This document shows positions 7,991 to 15,833 of a DNA stretch of 33,366 nucleotides, in pieces. The notes under the pieces were generated by a model. That model saw nothing but the letters and a program-made list of their open reading frames with translations. It searched no databases and was not told the DNA's origin. Each line of letters opens with the position of its first letter. The first letter of the stretch is position 1. The stretch lies in the NCBI GenBank assembly GCA_964627305.1, contig CAZVHP010000019.1, positions 1-33,366 on the forward strand. The letters are read 5' to 3'. The translations under genes were made by a program, and so were the position numbers. The stretch comes from WJKG01 sp964627305 (GTDB lineage Bacteria > Zixibacteria > MSB-5A5 > GN15 > FEB-12).

Positions 7991-9379
7991 ATGTCTGATG
8001 CTCCAACCTACGACACTATCGCCGCCATCATCACCCCACCCGGTGAGGGAGGGATTGCCGCCGTGCGTGTCGCCGGCCCCCGTGCCACCGAGCTTCTCCA
8101 AAGACACTTCCGGCCGCTCCGGGCGCGTGAAGATGTGCGCGTGGCACCATTCGTCATGCGCCTGGGGCACATCGTCGACCATCAGGACGCGGTCATCGAT
8201 GAGGCGATGGCCGTCTTTATGCCACATGGTCAATCCTACACCGGCCTGGACCAGGCCGAGCTGTTCACTCACGGAGGACGCCTCGTCGTCCGCCAGGTAC
8301 TCGCAACTCTGATCCGCTCGGGAGCACGCGCAGCCTCGCCCGGAGAATTCACCCGCCTTGCGTTCTTACACGGCCGCATAGACTTAGCAAGGGCTGAGGC
8401 GGTCGCCGACATCATCGCCGCCAATACCGACAGATCACTGACCAACGCCCGCAGCCAACTTCTCGGAGCATACTCGCAGCACATCGAGCAACTGCGCTCG
8501 CTGCTGATAGACACCCTGGCCGAGATCGAGGCCTCCGTCGACTTCCCCGAAGAACACATCGAAACCGCCGACACCGGCCGGATCACTGCCGATCTGCTCC
8601 GTACGGAGCAGCAAGTGGACAACCTGCTCCAGACATATCGCGGTGGCAGAATTCTCCGCGAGGGATTCCGCGTCGTCATCGGCGGACGGCCCAACGCCGG
8701 CAAATCATCATTGTTCAACCTGCTGCTCGGGCAGACACGGGCGCTGGTCACGCCAACTCCCGGAACAACCCGCGACTACCTGTCCGAGTGGGTTGATCTC
8801 GACGGGTTTGCCGTCAACCTGCTCGACACAGCCGGGCTGCGGACCACCCGATCCAAACTGGAGCAGGCAGGGCAGGCCATCACCGAGGATGTCATGGCCG
8901 GGGCTGATCTGGTGCTGTGGATGTTCGACCTGTCACGACGAGCCGTCTGGTCAGAGTCCACCACCGACCTGAAAAGACTGGGGCAGACCCCGCGACTGCT
9001 CGTCGGCAACAAGCTCGATCTGGCGCCGAGCCCCGACCCGACAATGCTTGACACCATCGCCGCCGATGCCGTCCTTGTCTCGTGCAAGACCAACGAGGGA
9101 ATCGCCGCCCTCAGGGATACCCTTCGGCAACGTATAGAAAGTATGATGCCGGATATGACCGAGGGGCTGATCGTCACCTCTGAGCGCCACGCGGCAAGTC
9201 TCAGACAGGCACTCGACCATCTGCAGGCCGCCCGCGAGCTGATTCAGCACGGAGCCTCGCCGGAACTGCCCGCGCTGGAGCTTCGCTCAGCACTCAGCTC
9301 CCTGGAGGAAATAACCGGCCGGGTGTACACAGAAGATGTACTTGATCGTATTTTCAGCCGCTTTTGTGTCGGAAAGTAG
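7991..9379 (+). CDS. mnmE: tRNA modification GTPase MnmE
   Basis: A 462-residue GTPase that works with MnmG to install (carboxymethyl)aminomethyl groups on U34 of tRNAs. The N-terminal folate-binding domain (1-120) begins with DTIAAIITPPGEGGIAAVRV. A helical domain encloses the G domain, with G1 GGRPNAGKSS (231-240), G2 TTRD (259-262), G3 DTAGL (279-283) and G4 NKLD. The C-terminus ends FCVGK, the family's C-[IVL]-G-K motif whose Cys is needed for modification. Length is normal. The ATG lacks a strong ribosome binding site. mnmG follows after a 226-bp gap that contains a parS-like site. Confidence 0.96.
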   Translation: MSDAPTYDTIAAIITPPGEGGIAAVRVAGPRATELLQRHFRPLRAREDVRVAPFVMRLGHIVDHQDAVIDEAMAVFMPHGQSYTGLDQAELFTHGGRLVVRQVLATLIRSGARAASPGEFTRLAFLHGRIDLARAEAVADIIAANTDRSLTNARSQLLGAYSQHIEQLRSLLIDTLAEIEASVDFPEEHIETADTGRITADLLRTEQQVDNLLQTYRGGRILREGFRVVIGGRPNAGKSSLFNLLLGQTRALVTPTPGTTRDYLSEWVDLDGFAVNLLDTAGLRTTRSKLEQAGQAITEDVMAGADLVLWMFDLSRRAVWSESTTDLKRLGQTPRLLVGNKLDLAPSPDPTMLDTIAADAVLVSCKTNEGIAALRDTLRQRIESMMPDMTEGLIVTSERHAASLRQALDHLQAARELIQHGASPELPALELRSALSSLEEITGRVYTEDVLDRIFSRFCVGK

Positions 9380-9605
9380 ACTATTCACCGCTGTGTTGTT
9401 GTTGATAACGTGTTGTTAGAAAGTGGATTACGTCGCGTTACGAAAGATGTTTCACGTGCAACCGAACCGGCCGGTCCAAAACCAGCCACTTGCGCTGTCC
9501 CCCTGGATTCGCTGAGACGGTCTGCATACAATCGGGAAACAAATCTGAAAACAGACTCAGATGCGACAGGGCGCACTGAGATGACCGCACAAAGTTTAGC
9601 GTACC
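9380..9605. other. mnmE-mnmG intergenic region with parS-like site
   Basis: No gene is seen in these 226 bp. It contains the parS-like palindrome at 9448-9463 and a one-mismatch DnaA-box-like 9-mer (TGTTGATAA, 9400-9408), which is weak on its own. Confidence 0.5.
9448..9463. promoter_or_regulatory. parS: parS-like ParB-binding site 1
   Basis: TGTTTCACGTGCAACC matches the widely conserved parS palindrome TGTTTCACGTGAAACA at 14 of 16 positions, including the central CACGTG. It lies upstream of mnmG. Confidence 0.65.
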
Positions 9606-11594
9606 ATGAACAGCGATATGATCAGTGACATGAACAACGACTTCAGCAATACGGATTTCGACATCATTGTCGTCGGCGGCGGGCATGCCGGAGTTGAGGC
9701 CGCCCTGGTGGCCGAACGGCTCGGACGGACGGTCGCGCTGCTGACTATGGACCGCCGAAAACTGGCCCTGATGTCCTGCAATCCGGCTATCGGCGGTATC
9801 GCCAAATCCCACGTCGTCAAGGAAATCGACGCCCTCGGGGGCGTGATGGCGCTCGCGGCCGATGCCGCCGGCATCCAGTTCCGACGGCTCAACCTCTCGC
9901 GGGGGCCGGCCGTCTGGTCGACCCGCGTTCAGTGTGACCGAAGAAGCTATACCGAGTTCATCGGCAACTATGTCGCCACCCGGCCCCGAATCACCGTCAT
10001 CGAGGGAACCGCCGGACGGCTGACAGTCACTCGTGGCCGCGTCGGCGGCATCGTCACCGAGGATGGACGCCGGATCTCTGCCCGGGCCGTCATCATCGCC
10101 ACCGGGACATTCCTCGGGGGGATGATCCACATCGGGCCGAAACAGATACGCGCCGGACGAATGGGCGAACCGGCCGCCACCCAAATGTCTGTCTGTCTGC
10201 GTGAACTGGGGTTCACAACCGGCCGCCTGAAAACCGGCACACCCCCGCGTCTGGACGGGCAAACAATCGACTGGGACCGCTGCCAGATGCAACCGGGCGA
10301 TGAACCCCTGCCGCTGTTCTCAGAATACAGCCATCGCGAACCCTTTCCTCAAACTCCCTGCCACCTCACGCATACGACCGAACAGACCAGGGCCGTTATC
10401 AGCAAGGCCTTCGCGCTGTCCCCCATGTTCTCCGGCCAGATTCGCTCCCTCGGCCCACGATACTGCCCCTCGATCGAGGACAAGTTCTACCGGTTTGCCG
10501 AGAAACCCAGCCACCAGATATTCCTCGAGCCGGAGGGCAACGGGACCGCCGAGATCTACCCCAACGGCTTCTCGACCGCCCTGCCCGAAGAGGTCCAGCT
10601 GGCGGCCGTCAGGACCATCACCGGCTTGGAACGCGCCCACATGACCAGACCGGGATATGCCATCGAATATGACTATTGCCCGGCCCATCAAGTCAAACCC
10701 TCGCTTGAGACCCACCTCGTGAAGGGGTTGTACTTCGCCGGTCAGATCAACGGTACCTCCGGGTACGAAGAAGCTGCCGGGCAGGGGCTTATGGCCGGTC
10801 TGAACGCCTGTCTGCAACTGGAGAACGACCCCCCGCTGATTCTGGACCGCTCCGAGGCGTATATCGGTGTGATGATCGATGATCTGGTAACACGCTCAAC
10901 TACCGAGCCGTACCGCCTGTTCACCTCCCGCGCCGAATACCGCCTGGCGCTTCGAGAAGACAACGCCCGCGACCGCCTGTGGAAATACGCCCGAAGGTAC
11001 GGCCTGCAGCCACAAGACCGGCTCGACAGCTTCGATCATCTCGCTGAGCGCACCGATAAAACCATAGAGGCGCTGGAACGGACCTACATTAGTGTGTCCA
11101 TCCTCGATGGCCTCGCCGCTCGCTTCACCCGCCGAACCCATGTATCACTGGCCGATCTGCTCCGGCAACCCGGTATCTCGCTGAGCGACTGCTACAACGT
11201 GATTGGCAGGACGATTGCCAACGCCATTACTGAGGGAGCTCCGGGCGCAGCAGCCAATGCCGACCAATGCGCCGGGGAGGCACTCCAGAGAGCCGCCATT
11301 CGGATACAGTACTCCGGGTATATCGAGAAGCAGCAGCGAGAGATAGACAAATTCCGACGGGCCGAATCGTGGCTGATCCCCGAGGACTTCGACTTCTCCG
11401 GTGTCCGCGGCCTCAAAACCGAGGCCAGGGAAAAACTCTCAAGGTTCCGTCCGCGATCCCTCGGCCAGGCCGGTCGCCTCGAGGGCGTAACCCCCGGAGA
11501 TGTCGCTGTGCTCTCAGTGTGGGTGAAACGCCACGAGTCTGGCCACCGTTGCCAGAGCGAATCACTCCACACAGGCAGGGAAGACTCCCTCTGA
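9606..11594 (+). CDS. mnmG: tRNA uridine-5-carboxymethylaminomethyl modification enzyme MnmG (GidA)
   Basis: A 662-residue FAD-dependent partner of MnmE. The Rossmann FAD motif VVGGGHAGVEAALVAERLG lies near residues 20-38. Family signatures include MSCNPAIGGIAKSHVVKEID, LKTGTPPRLD and GQINGTSGYEEAAGQGLMAG. The C-terminus has the MnmE-interacting region (SLGQAGRLEGVTPGDVAVLS) followed by a polar tail of about 30 residues. The first ATG at 9606 gives an N-terminus with three Met residues; starts at 9618 or 9630 are equally possible. The stop overlaps the rsmG start by one base (TGATG), indicating coupling. Confidence 0.96.
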   Translation: MNSDMISDMNNDFSNTDFDIIVVGGGHAGVEAALVAERLGRTVALLTMDRRKLALMSCNPAIGGIAKSHVVKEIDALGGVMALAADAAGIQFRRLNLSRGPAVWSTRVQCDRRSYTEFIGNYVATRPRITVIEGTAGRLTVTRGRVGGIVTEDGRRISARAVIIATGTFLGGMIHIGPKQIRAGRMGEPAATQMSVCLRELGFTTGRLKTGTPPRLDGQTIDWDRCQMQPGDEPLPLFSEYSHREPFPQTPCHLTHTTEQTRAVISKAFALSPMFSGQIRSLGPRYCPSIEDKFYRFAEKPSHQIFLEPEGNGTAEIYPNGFSTALPEEVQLAAVRTITGLERAHMTRPGYAIEYDYCPAHQVKPSLETHLVKGLYFAGQINGTSGYEEAAGQGLMAGLNACLQLENDPPLILDRSEAYIGVMIDDLVTRSTTEPYRLFTSRAEYRLALREDNARDRLWKYARRYGLQPQDRLDSFDHLAERTDKTIEALERTYISVSILDGLAARFTRRTHVSLADLLRQPGISLSDCYNVIGRTIANAITEGAPGAAANADQCAGEALQRAAIRIQYSGYIEKQQREIDKFRRAESWLIPEDFDFSGVRGLKTEAREKLSRFRPRSLGQAGRLEGVTPGDVAVLSVWVKRHESGHRCQSESLHTGREDSL

Positions 11595-12211
11595 TGGAAC
11601 CGCTCTCCGACAAGCGTCTGCTGTATTCCTCACAGGAGCTCATCGACCGCTACGACCCCAGTCGTCTGATTGAGCGGTATGTCGATCTGGTGACAGCGGA
11701 GAACCGCAACATCAATATCGTTTCACGTGAAACAACCCGCGAAGACATCATTCGACTGGCGGCCGAGTCGCTCGTACCGCTGGAGGTGATTGCCGAGGGA
11801 CCATTCGGACACCTGCTGGATATCGGCTCGGGGGGAGGACTGCCCGCCATACCGCTTCTGGTCACCGGGGCGGTGCTCGAAGCCACACTCGTAGAACGGA
11901 CCGGCAAGAAGGCGACCGCTCTGGAGAGGATAGTCAGCCAGCTTCAATTGCCGGCCACCGTTGTCAATGCGAACTTGGAAGAAGCGCGGCTCAAAGGACC
12001 TTTTGACCTCATCACCCTGCGCCTCGTAAGCCTCACCAGCCGGCTGCTGACCCTGATCTCCCGCCTGAGTCACCCCCAGACCCTTGTCATCTACTATGCC
12101 CGTCCACAAACAAGCCTGAACCTGACACGATGGACCGCCGAGGCGTATGACTACCGCGTCGGTAACAGCAATCAGGACAAGCGCTTCACGCTGCTTCGCA
12201 AGAAAGCTTAG
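11594..12211 (+). CDS. rsmG: 16S rRNA (guanine(527)-N(7))-methyltransferase RsmG
   Basis: A 205-residue class I SAM-dependent methyltransferase (GidB). The family segment NINIVSRET precedes the SAM-binding loop HLLDIGSGGGLPAIPL (about 73-88), followed by ATLVERTGKKATALE, the RsmG-type second motif. The ATG at 11594 is set by its one-base overlap with the mnmG stop and by the family length. The frame is open further upstream but runs inside mnmG. A near-perfect parS palindrome lies within the gene, encoding part of IVSRETT, a position where other bacteria also place parS-like sequence within origin-proximal genes. Confidence 0.94.
   Translation: MEPLSDKRLLYSSQELIDRYDPSRLIERYVDLVTAENRNINIVSRETTREDIIRLAAESLVPLEVIAEGPFGHLLDIGSGGGLPAIPLLVTGAVLEATLVERTGKKATALERIVSQLQLPATVVNANLEEARLKGPFDLITLRLVSLTSRLLTLISRLSHPQTLVIYYARPQTSLNLTRWTAEAYDYRVGNSNQDKRFTLLRKKA
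11719..11734. promoter_or_regulatory. parS: parS site 2, inside rsmG
   Basis: CGTTTCACGTGAAACA matches the parS consensus TGTTTCACGTGAAACA at 15 of 16 positions, the best match in the window. It is within the rsmG reading frame and 733 bp upstream of the parA start. Confidence 0.85.
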
Positions 12212-12226
12212 ATCGCCGCAGTTTTT

Positions 12227-12242
12227 TGTTGCATGTGAAACA
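12227..12242. promoter_or_regulatory. parS: parS-like site 3, upstream of parA
   Basis: TGTTGCATGTGAAACA matches the consensus at 14 of 16 positions, but one of the differences is in the central CACGTG (CATGTG). It lies 15 bases after the rsmG stop in the parA leader region, where ParB binding could also autoregulate parAB. Confidence 0.45.
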
Positions 12243-12451
12243 CCGGGGGCGTACCATGCTCGGGCGCAACGCAAAGAGACCCGCGAGCGCGCCGCGGACC
12301 CGCGCCGGCACCAACCGGCAGCGTATCGCCGGCTTCACCCATTCTGTCAGTGATCTGACAACGCCAGTGAACTGACATGGTCAGTACTCTGGCTCTGGTT
12401 CGGGTGGCCTTCAGGGTCCGGGTTTGGAGACTTAAGCCACAGGGAGGTTGC

Positions 12452-13210
12452 TTGGGCAGAACTATCGCAGTCGCCAATCAGAAAGGGGGAGTCGGCAAGA
12501 CCACCACTGCCGTCAACCTCGCCTCCTGCCTGGCGGCGGCAGAGAAGAAGACCTGTCTGATCGATATGGATCCTCAGGCGAACACGACCAGCGGTGTGGG
12601 AATCGATCGCGACAGCGTCGACAGCTCCATCTATGACGTCCTGGTGGGGGAGAAGTCGCTCCGCGACGTCATGCGAGCCACAGAGCTGGATTACCTGAAC
12701 GTCGTGCCATCGTCGATCCACCTCGTCGGCGCCGAGGTGGAGCTGGTCGGGATGCTTTCACGTGAAACACGCCTTCAAAGCGCCCTGCGGCAAATAGAAC
12801 AAGACTATCAGTATATCATCGTCGATTGTCCCCCCTCGCTGGGCCTGCTGACCATCAATACGCTCACGGCCGCCGACTCGGTGATCATTCCCATCCAGTG
12901 CGAGTACTATGCCCTGGAAGGGCTGGGGCAACTGATGAATACCATCAAGCTGGTCAGAGACAATCTGAACCCGAACCTGAAAATCGAGGGCGTGCTGCTG
13001 ACCATGTACGACAGCCGGCTCAACCTGTCCAAACAGGTGTCCGACGAGGTGCGCAAGTTCTTCGACGGGAAAGTGTATCAGACCGTCATCTCACGCAACG
13101 TGAGGTTGTCCGAGGCCCCCTCGTTCGGCAAACCCATTATCCTGTATGACATTCTGTCGACAGGGGCGGAAAACTATATGGCCCTGACAAAAGAGGTGCT
13201 GGCACAATGA
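12452..13210 (+). CDS. parA: Chromosome partitioning ATPase ParA (Soj)
   Basis: A 252-residue deviant Walker A ATPase that moves ParB-parS complexes over the nucleoid. The P-loop KGGVGKTTT is at residues 11-19, and the Walker B-like segment YIIVDCPPSLGLLTINTL and a C-terminal SRNVRLSEAPSFGKPI are typical of chromosomal Soj. The TTG at 12452 is chosen because it yields MGRTIAVANQKGG, the normal family N-terminus, and lies just after GGGAGG. Longer forms from an ATG at 12377 add an Arg-rich segment not seen in the family. The stop overlaps parB by four bases (ATGA). A parS-like site lies inside the gene. Confidence 0.95.
   Translation: MGRTIAVANQKGGVGKTTTAVNLASCLAAAEKKTCLIDMDPQANTTSGVGIDRDSVDSSIYDVLVGEKSLRDVMRATELDYLNVVPSSIHLVGAEVELVGMLSRETRLQSALRQIEQDYQYIIVDCPPSLGLLTINTLTAADSVIIPIQCEYYALEGLGQLMNTIKLVRDNLNPNLKIEGVLLTMYDSRLNLSKQVSDEVRKFFDGKVYQTVISRNVRLSEAPSFGKPIILYDILSTGAENYMALTKEVLAQ
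12754..12769. promoter_or_regulatory. parS: parS-like site 4, inside parA
   Basis: GCTTTCACGTGAAACA matches the consensus at 14 of 16 positions with an intact TTTCACGTGAAA core. It lies in the parA coding sequence, about 1 kb from the rsmG site. Confidence 0.7.
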
Positions 13211-14082
13211 GTAAACTGGTACTGGGCAAGGGGCTGGAGGCACTCATTCCGGGAGACCGGAAACTGCCAAACAGCGAGCAGAGCCGCTATCACACCGTGC
13301 CGCTGGAGAGCATACAACCCAACCCGATGCAGCCGCGGCGGGAGTTCGCCGAGGAGTCGCTCAAGGAACTGGCGGTATCGCTGAAGCGCGACGGCTTGAT
13401 GCAGCCCCTGGTTGTTCGTAAAGATGGGTCCAGTTATACCATTATTGCCGGGGAGCGCCGCTTCCGCGCCGCCAGTATCGCCGGACTGAAACAGGTGCCG
13501 GTGGTCGTGCTGGAGAATGTCGATGACACCCGGATGCTGGAGCTGGCCCTGATCGAGAATCTCCAGCGCGAGGACCTGAACCCGCTGGAGGTAGCCGACG
13601 CCTACCGCGTGCTGATCGACCGCTGCGGACTGACGCAGAACGAACTGGCCCTGCGCGTCGGCAAGAGCCGTTCGGCCGTGGCCAACCTGGTCCGCCTGCT
13701 GCAGCTTCCCGAATCGATCAAGGCGATGGTGCGCGATGGGCGGCTGACCGAGGGACACGCCCGGGCGATTCTCGCGGCCAGTTCCGAAGAGGAAATGCTC
13801 CGGCTGGCGCAGCAGGTGATCGAAACCAAAATGACCGTGCGCGGCGCCGAGCAGGCCAGTTCCGGCCATAAACGCGGGCGTCCGGCGACGCGGCGGAAGT
13901 CCCCGGAGCTTATGGAGGCCGAGGCCTTCCTCAAACGCCAGTTGGGCACCTCGGTGCGGGTGCATCACGGCCCGAAGCGTGGACGCATCGAAATAGAGTA
14001 CTACGGTGACGATGATCTCAGCCGCTTACTGGAGTTGTTTGGCCAGATCGGGTCACAGGCCGGCATGCAGACCGGACCATAA
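13207..14082 (+). CDS. parB: Chromosome partitioning protein ParB (Spo0J)
   Basis: A 291-residue DNA-binding CTPase. The N-terminal signature KLVLGKGLEALIP is standard for chromosomal ParB. The ParB domain (about 28-115) holds the CTP-binding motif GERRFRA (82-88). A helix-turn-helix (about 142-165, LTQNELALRVGKSRSAVANL) recognises parS. A Lys/Arg-rich linker (220-232) leads to the C-terminal dimerisation domain. It overlaps parA by four bases and is its operon partner. The stop codon lies within a 14-bp tandem repeat that continues downstream. Confidence 0.96.
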   Translation: MSKLVLGKGLEALIPGDRKLPNSEQSRYHTVPLESIQPNPMQPRREFAEESLKELAVSLKRDGLMQPLVVRKDGSSYTIIAGERRFRAASIAGLKQVPVVVLENVDDTRMLELALIENLQREDLNPLEVADAYRVLIDRCGLTQNELALRVGKSRSAVANLVRLLQLPESIKAMVRDGRLTEGHARAILAASSEEEMLRLAQQVIETKMTVRGAEQASSGHKRGRPATRRKSPELMEAEAFLKRQLGTSVRVHHGPKRGRIEIEYYGDDDLSRLLELFGQIGSQAGMQTGP

Positions 14083-14117
14083 CAGACAGGTCATAACAGA
14101 CAGGTCACAACAGACAT
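14078..14117. repeat. 14-bp tandem repeat at the parB 3' end
   Basis: CATAACAGACAGGT (14078-14091) repeats exactly at 14092-14105, followed by a partial third unit CACAACAGACAT (14106-14117). The parB stop TAA is part of the first unit, so each exact copy carries a TAA. Confidence 0.7.
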
Positions 14118-14180
14118 TTGCGAGCGGCATTCGGCCCGGGCCGCTGACGGCAGCAGGTCCGGGCACAGGTGAAGTCAGCT

Positions 14181-14966
14181 ATGCACAAGACGCGCTACAT
14201 AACGATCATGCTCATCCCCGACGGTACCAGTGAGCGTCGCGGGTATCGCCTTCCGGCGTGGGTACTCAAGGCCGCCATGATAGCGGTGGCGTTACTGGTG
14301 ATCGGCATCCTGCTGTTCTTTATCTTCTATGGCGAAGTGCTCACTCGGGCCGCCATGGCCGAGCGTCTGGAGCGCGAGAATCACCGACTGCTGCGCTACC
14401 AGTACAAGGTGCGGCTGCTGGAGGAAAACCTCGTCCAGGCCCGCGAGGTGCTCGGGCGTCTGACGAAACTCGCCGGAGTGGATTACAGCTTCCCCGAGGT
14501 CCCCGATGATTCCACTTTCTTCGCCTCGCTCGATGGCGATCAGGCCGTGACGCTGACGCGCAGCAGCTCCATTGACTTCTCCATTCCCTCAGGATTGCCT
14601 ATGGAGGGTGTGATCAGTCAGGAATTTGAGATTGGCGACTCGGACCGGTATCATCCGGGAATCGATCTGGCCGCCGCGGTCGGAGAGCCGGTGCTGGCCA
14701 CCGCCACGGGAGTGGTCGAAGAGGCGGCATTTGATTCAGTATACGGCTGGTATGTGGTACTCCGGCACAACGACAGCCTGACCACTATGTACGGCCACGC
14801 CGACACGATACTGGTCGCGGTGGGGCAGATGGTGCCGGTCGGATCGCGGATAGCGCTGTGCGGCAGCACCGGACGCTCGACTGCGCCACACTTGCATTAC
14901 GAAATCAGAATCAACGATAAACCCATAGATCCTTTGGACAGTCCCTATGATCAAAAAAGGAAATAG
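14181..14966 (+). CDS. Membrane-anchored M23 family metallopeptidase
   Basis: A 261-residue envelope endopeptidase-like protein. A cytoplasmic N-terminus precedes one membrane segment (about 30-50, AAMIAVALLVIGILLFFIFY). A periplasmic coiled coil (58-98) leads to the LytM/M23 domain (about 140-250). Expected Zn and catalytic residues are present: H158 and D162 (HPGID), H206 (YGHAD), H237 and H239 (HLHYE). M23 enzymes cut peptide cross-links in peptidoglycan. The ATG at 14181 has AGGTGA eight bases upstream; a GTG at 14169 is in frame. The 3' end overlaps a bactofilin gene by 20 bases, a pairing known from bacteria where bactofilin positions an M23 peptidase to shape the cell. Confidence 0.9.
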   Translation: MHKTRYITIMLIPDGTSERRGYRLPAWVLKAAMIAVALLVIGILLFFIFYGEVLTRAAMAERLERENHRLLRYQYKVRLLEENLVQAREVLGRLTKLAGVDYSFPEVPDDSTFFASLDGDQAVTLTRSSSIDFSIPSGLPMEGVISQEFEIGDSDRYHPGIDLAAAVGEPVLATATGVVEEAAFDSVYGWYVVLRHNDSLTTMYGHADTILVAVGQMVPVGSRIALCGSTGRSTAPHLHYEIRINDKPIDPLDSPYDQKRK

Positions 14967-15366
14967 CGAATCGGATGGAGTGATGAACACAATCATTGGC
15001 AAGGACACTGTCATTACCGGAACGCTGGAGCTGAAAGGTGCTTTGCGCGTAGACGGCGCCGTGAAAGGCAAGATCATCTGCAACGACTGTGTGACTATCG
15101 GCGCCACAGGCAATGTCGAGGCCGAGATCGAGGCCAATACGGCTATCGTGGCCGGTCACCTGGTGGGGAATATTCAGGCCACCGAGAAAATTGAACTCCA
15201 ATCCAAGTGCGAGATGGATGGCGACCTTCGAACGAAGTCGCTCGTCATCGAGCAGGGTGCCATCTTCTGCGGCGCCTGCAATATGAAGGACACCCGCCCG
15301 GATTTGGGCTTCTTGCCCCCGGACCAGAAAAAGGACAAGGAGCCGCAAAAGCAGAACAACAAGTAG
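14947..15366 (+). CDS. Bactofilin family cytoskeletal protein
   Basis: A 139-residue protein. A short tail is followed by a right-handed beta-helix typical of bactofilins (about 14-110), starting NTIIGKDTVITGTLELKGAL and continuing with repeats such as RVDGAVKGKI and IVAGHLVGNIQATEKIEL. The C-terminal tail is Lys/Gln-rich. Bactofilins self-assemble into filaments without nucleotide. It overlaps the M23 peptidase gene, supporting a joint role in local peptidoglycan remodelling. Start at 14947 is uncertain; an ATG at 14983 would remove a 12-residue polar tail without touching the beta-helix. The region after it holds a terminator-like hairpin. Confidence 0.9.
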   Translation: MIKKGNSESDGVMNTIIGKDTVITGTLELKGALRVDGAVKGKIICNDCVTIGATGNVEAEIEANTAIVAGHLVGNIQATEKIELQSKCEMDGDLRTKSLVIEQGAIFCGACNMKDTRPDLGFLPPDQKKDKEPQKQNNK

Positions 15367-15478
15367 CCCTGACCGTCGACAAAGCCACTGTGGACAAGAT
15401 CGGAATTTTGTGGAAAAGGCCGCATGTGCATGGCGGACAAGTTCTTAAAATCTGACTGACATGGACTGAAAAAGCCTG

Positions 15479-15487
15479 TTATCCACA
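15479..15487 (+). promoter_or_regulatory. Perfect DnaA box
   Basis: TTATCCACA matches the DnaA-box consensus exactly. Two related 9-mers lie 62 and 82 bp upstream in inverted orientation. Confidence 0.6.
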
Positions 15488-15611
15488 GCCCGTTAGGTTT
15501 CTGTAAGCAAGTGTTAGTTTTGCATTTAACGACTTTGAGCTTAACGAAGGTTTCAGGATAAGTCTTTCAACCCGTTACTGGTACGACGGTTGTACGGTTT
15601 TCACGGAACCG

Positions 15612-15628
15612 CGGGGCCACTCGCCCCG
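15612..15628 (+). other. Hairpin in a possible structured RNA
   Basis: CGGGGC-CACTC-GCCCCG forms a perfect 6-bp stem with a 5-nt loop. It lies between the DnaA-box cluster and the terminator-like hairpin at 15673-15711. Together they could belong to a small RNA of roughly 100-150 nt, but no family is recognised. Confidence 0.25.
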
Positions 15629-15672
15629 ATACGGACGGAAAGACGGTCGAAGTTCATCTGAGAAGCGGCGTT

Positions 15673-15718
15673 GGCAGCCAGCCAGTACCCGAGGTTATCT
15701 TGCTGGCTGCCTTCTTTT
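15673..15718 (+). terminator. Rho-independent terminator
   Basis: A perfect 10-bp stem, GGCAGCCAGC with GCTGGCTGCC, encloses a 19-nt loop and is followed by TTCTTTT. It could end the parA-bactofilin transcript or a small RNA starting in the gap. Confidence 0.6.
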
Positions 15719-15833
15719 GTCCGGGTTTTTTGACCTGCGGTGAAACTTTCTGGCTACCAGGCTTTTACCAGATTAAACAGGGTTCGTCCTGCCGAAGAAA
15801 CAGTCATGCCGTTGCTCATAGCTGGAGGATAAT

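Larger units (their letters stand above)
15367..15833. other. Candidate replication origin (oriC) region
   Basis: This 467-bp gene-free stretch contains three DnaA-box-like 9-mers within 100 bp: TTGTCCACA and TTTTCCACA on the minus strand (15389-15397, 15409-15417) and a perfect TTATCCACA on the plus strand (15479-15487). A somewhat AT-richer segment follows (about 15490-15570). It lies 1.3 kb downstream of parB and close to four parS-like sites. Plus-strand composition is C-rich to the left and G-rich to the right, as expected at an origin. dnaA itself is not in the window, and the right half may encode a small RNA instead. Confidence 0.55.
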
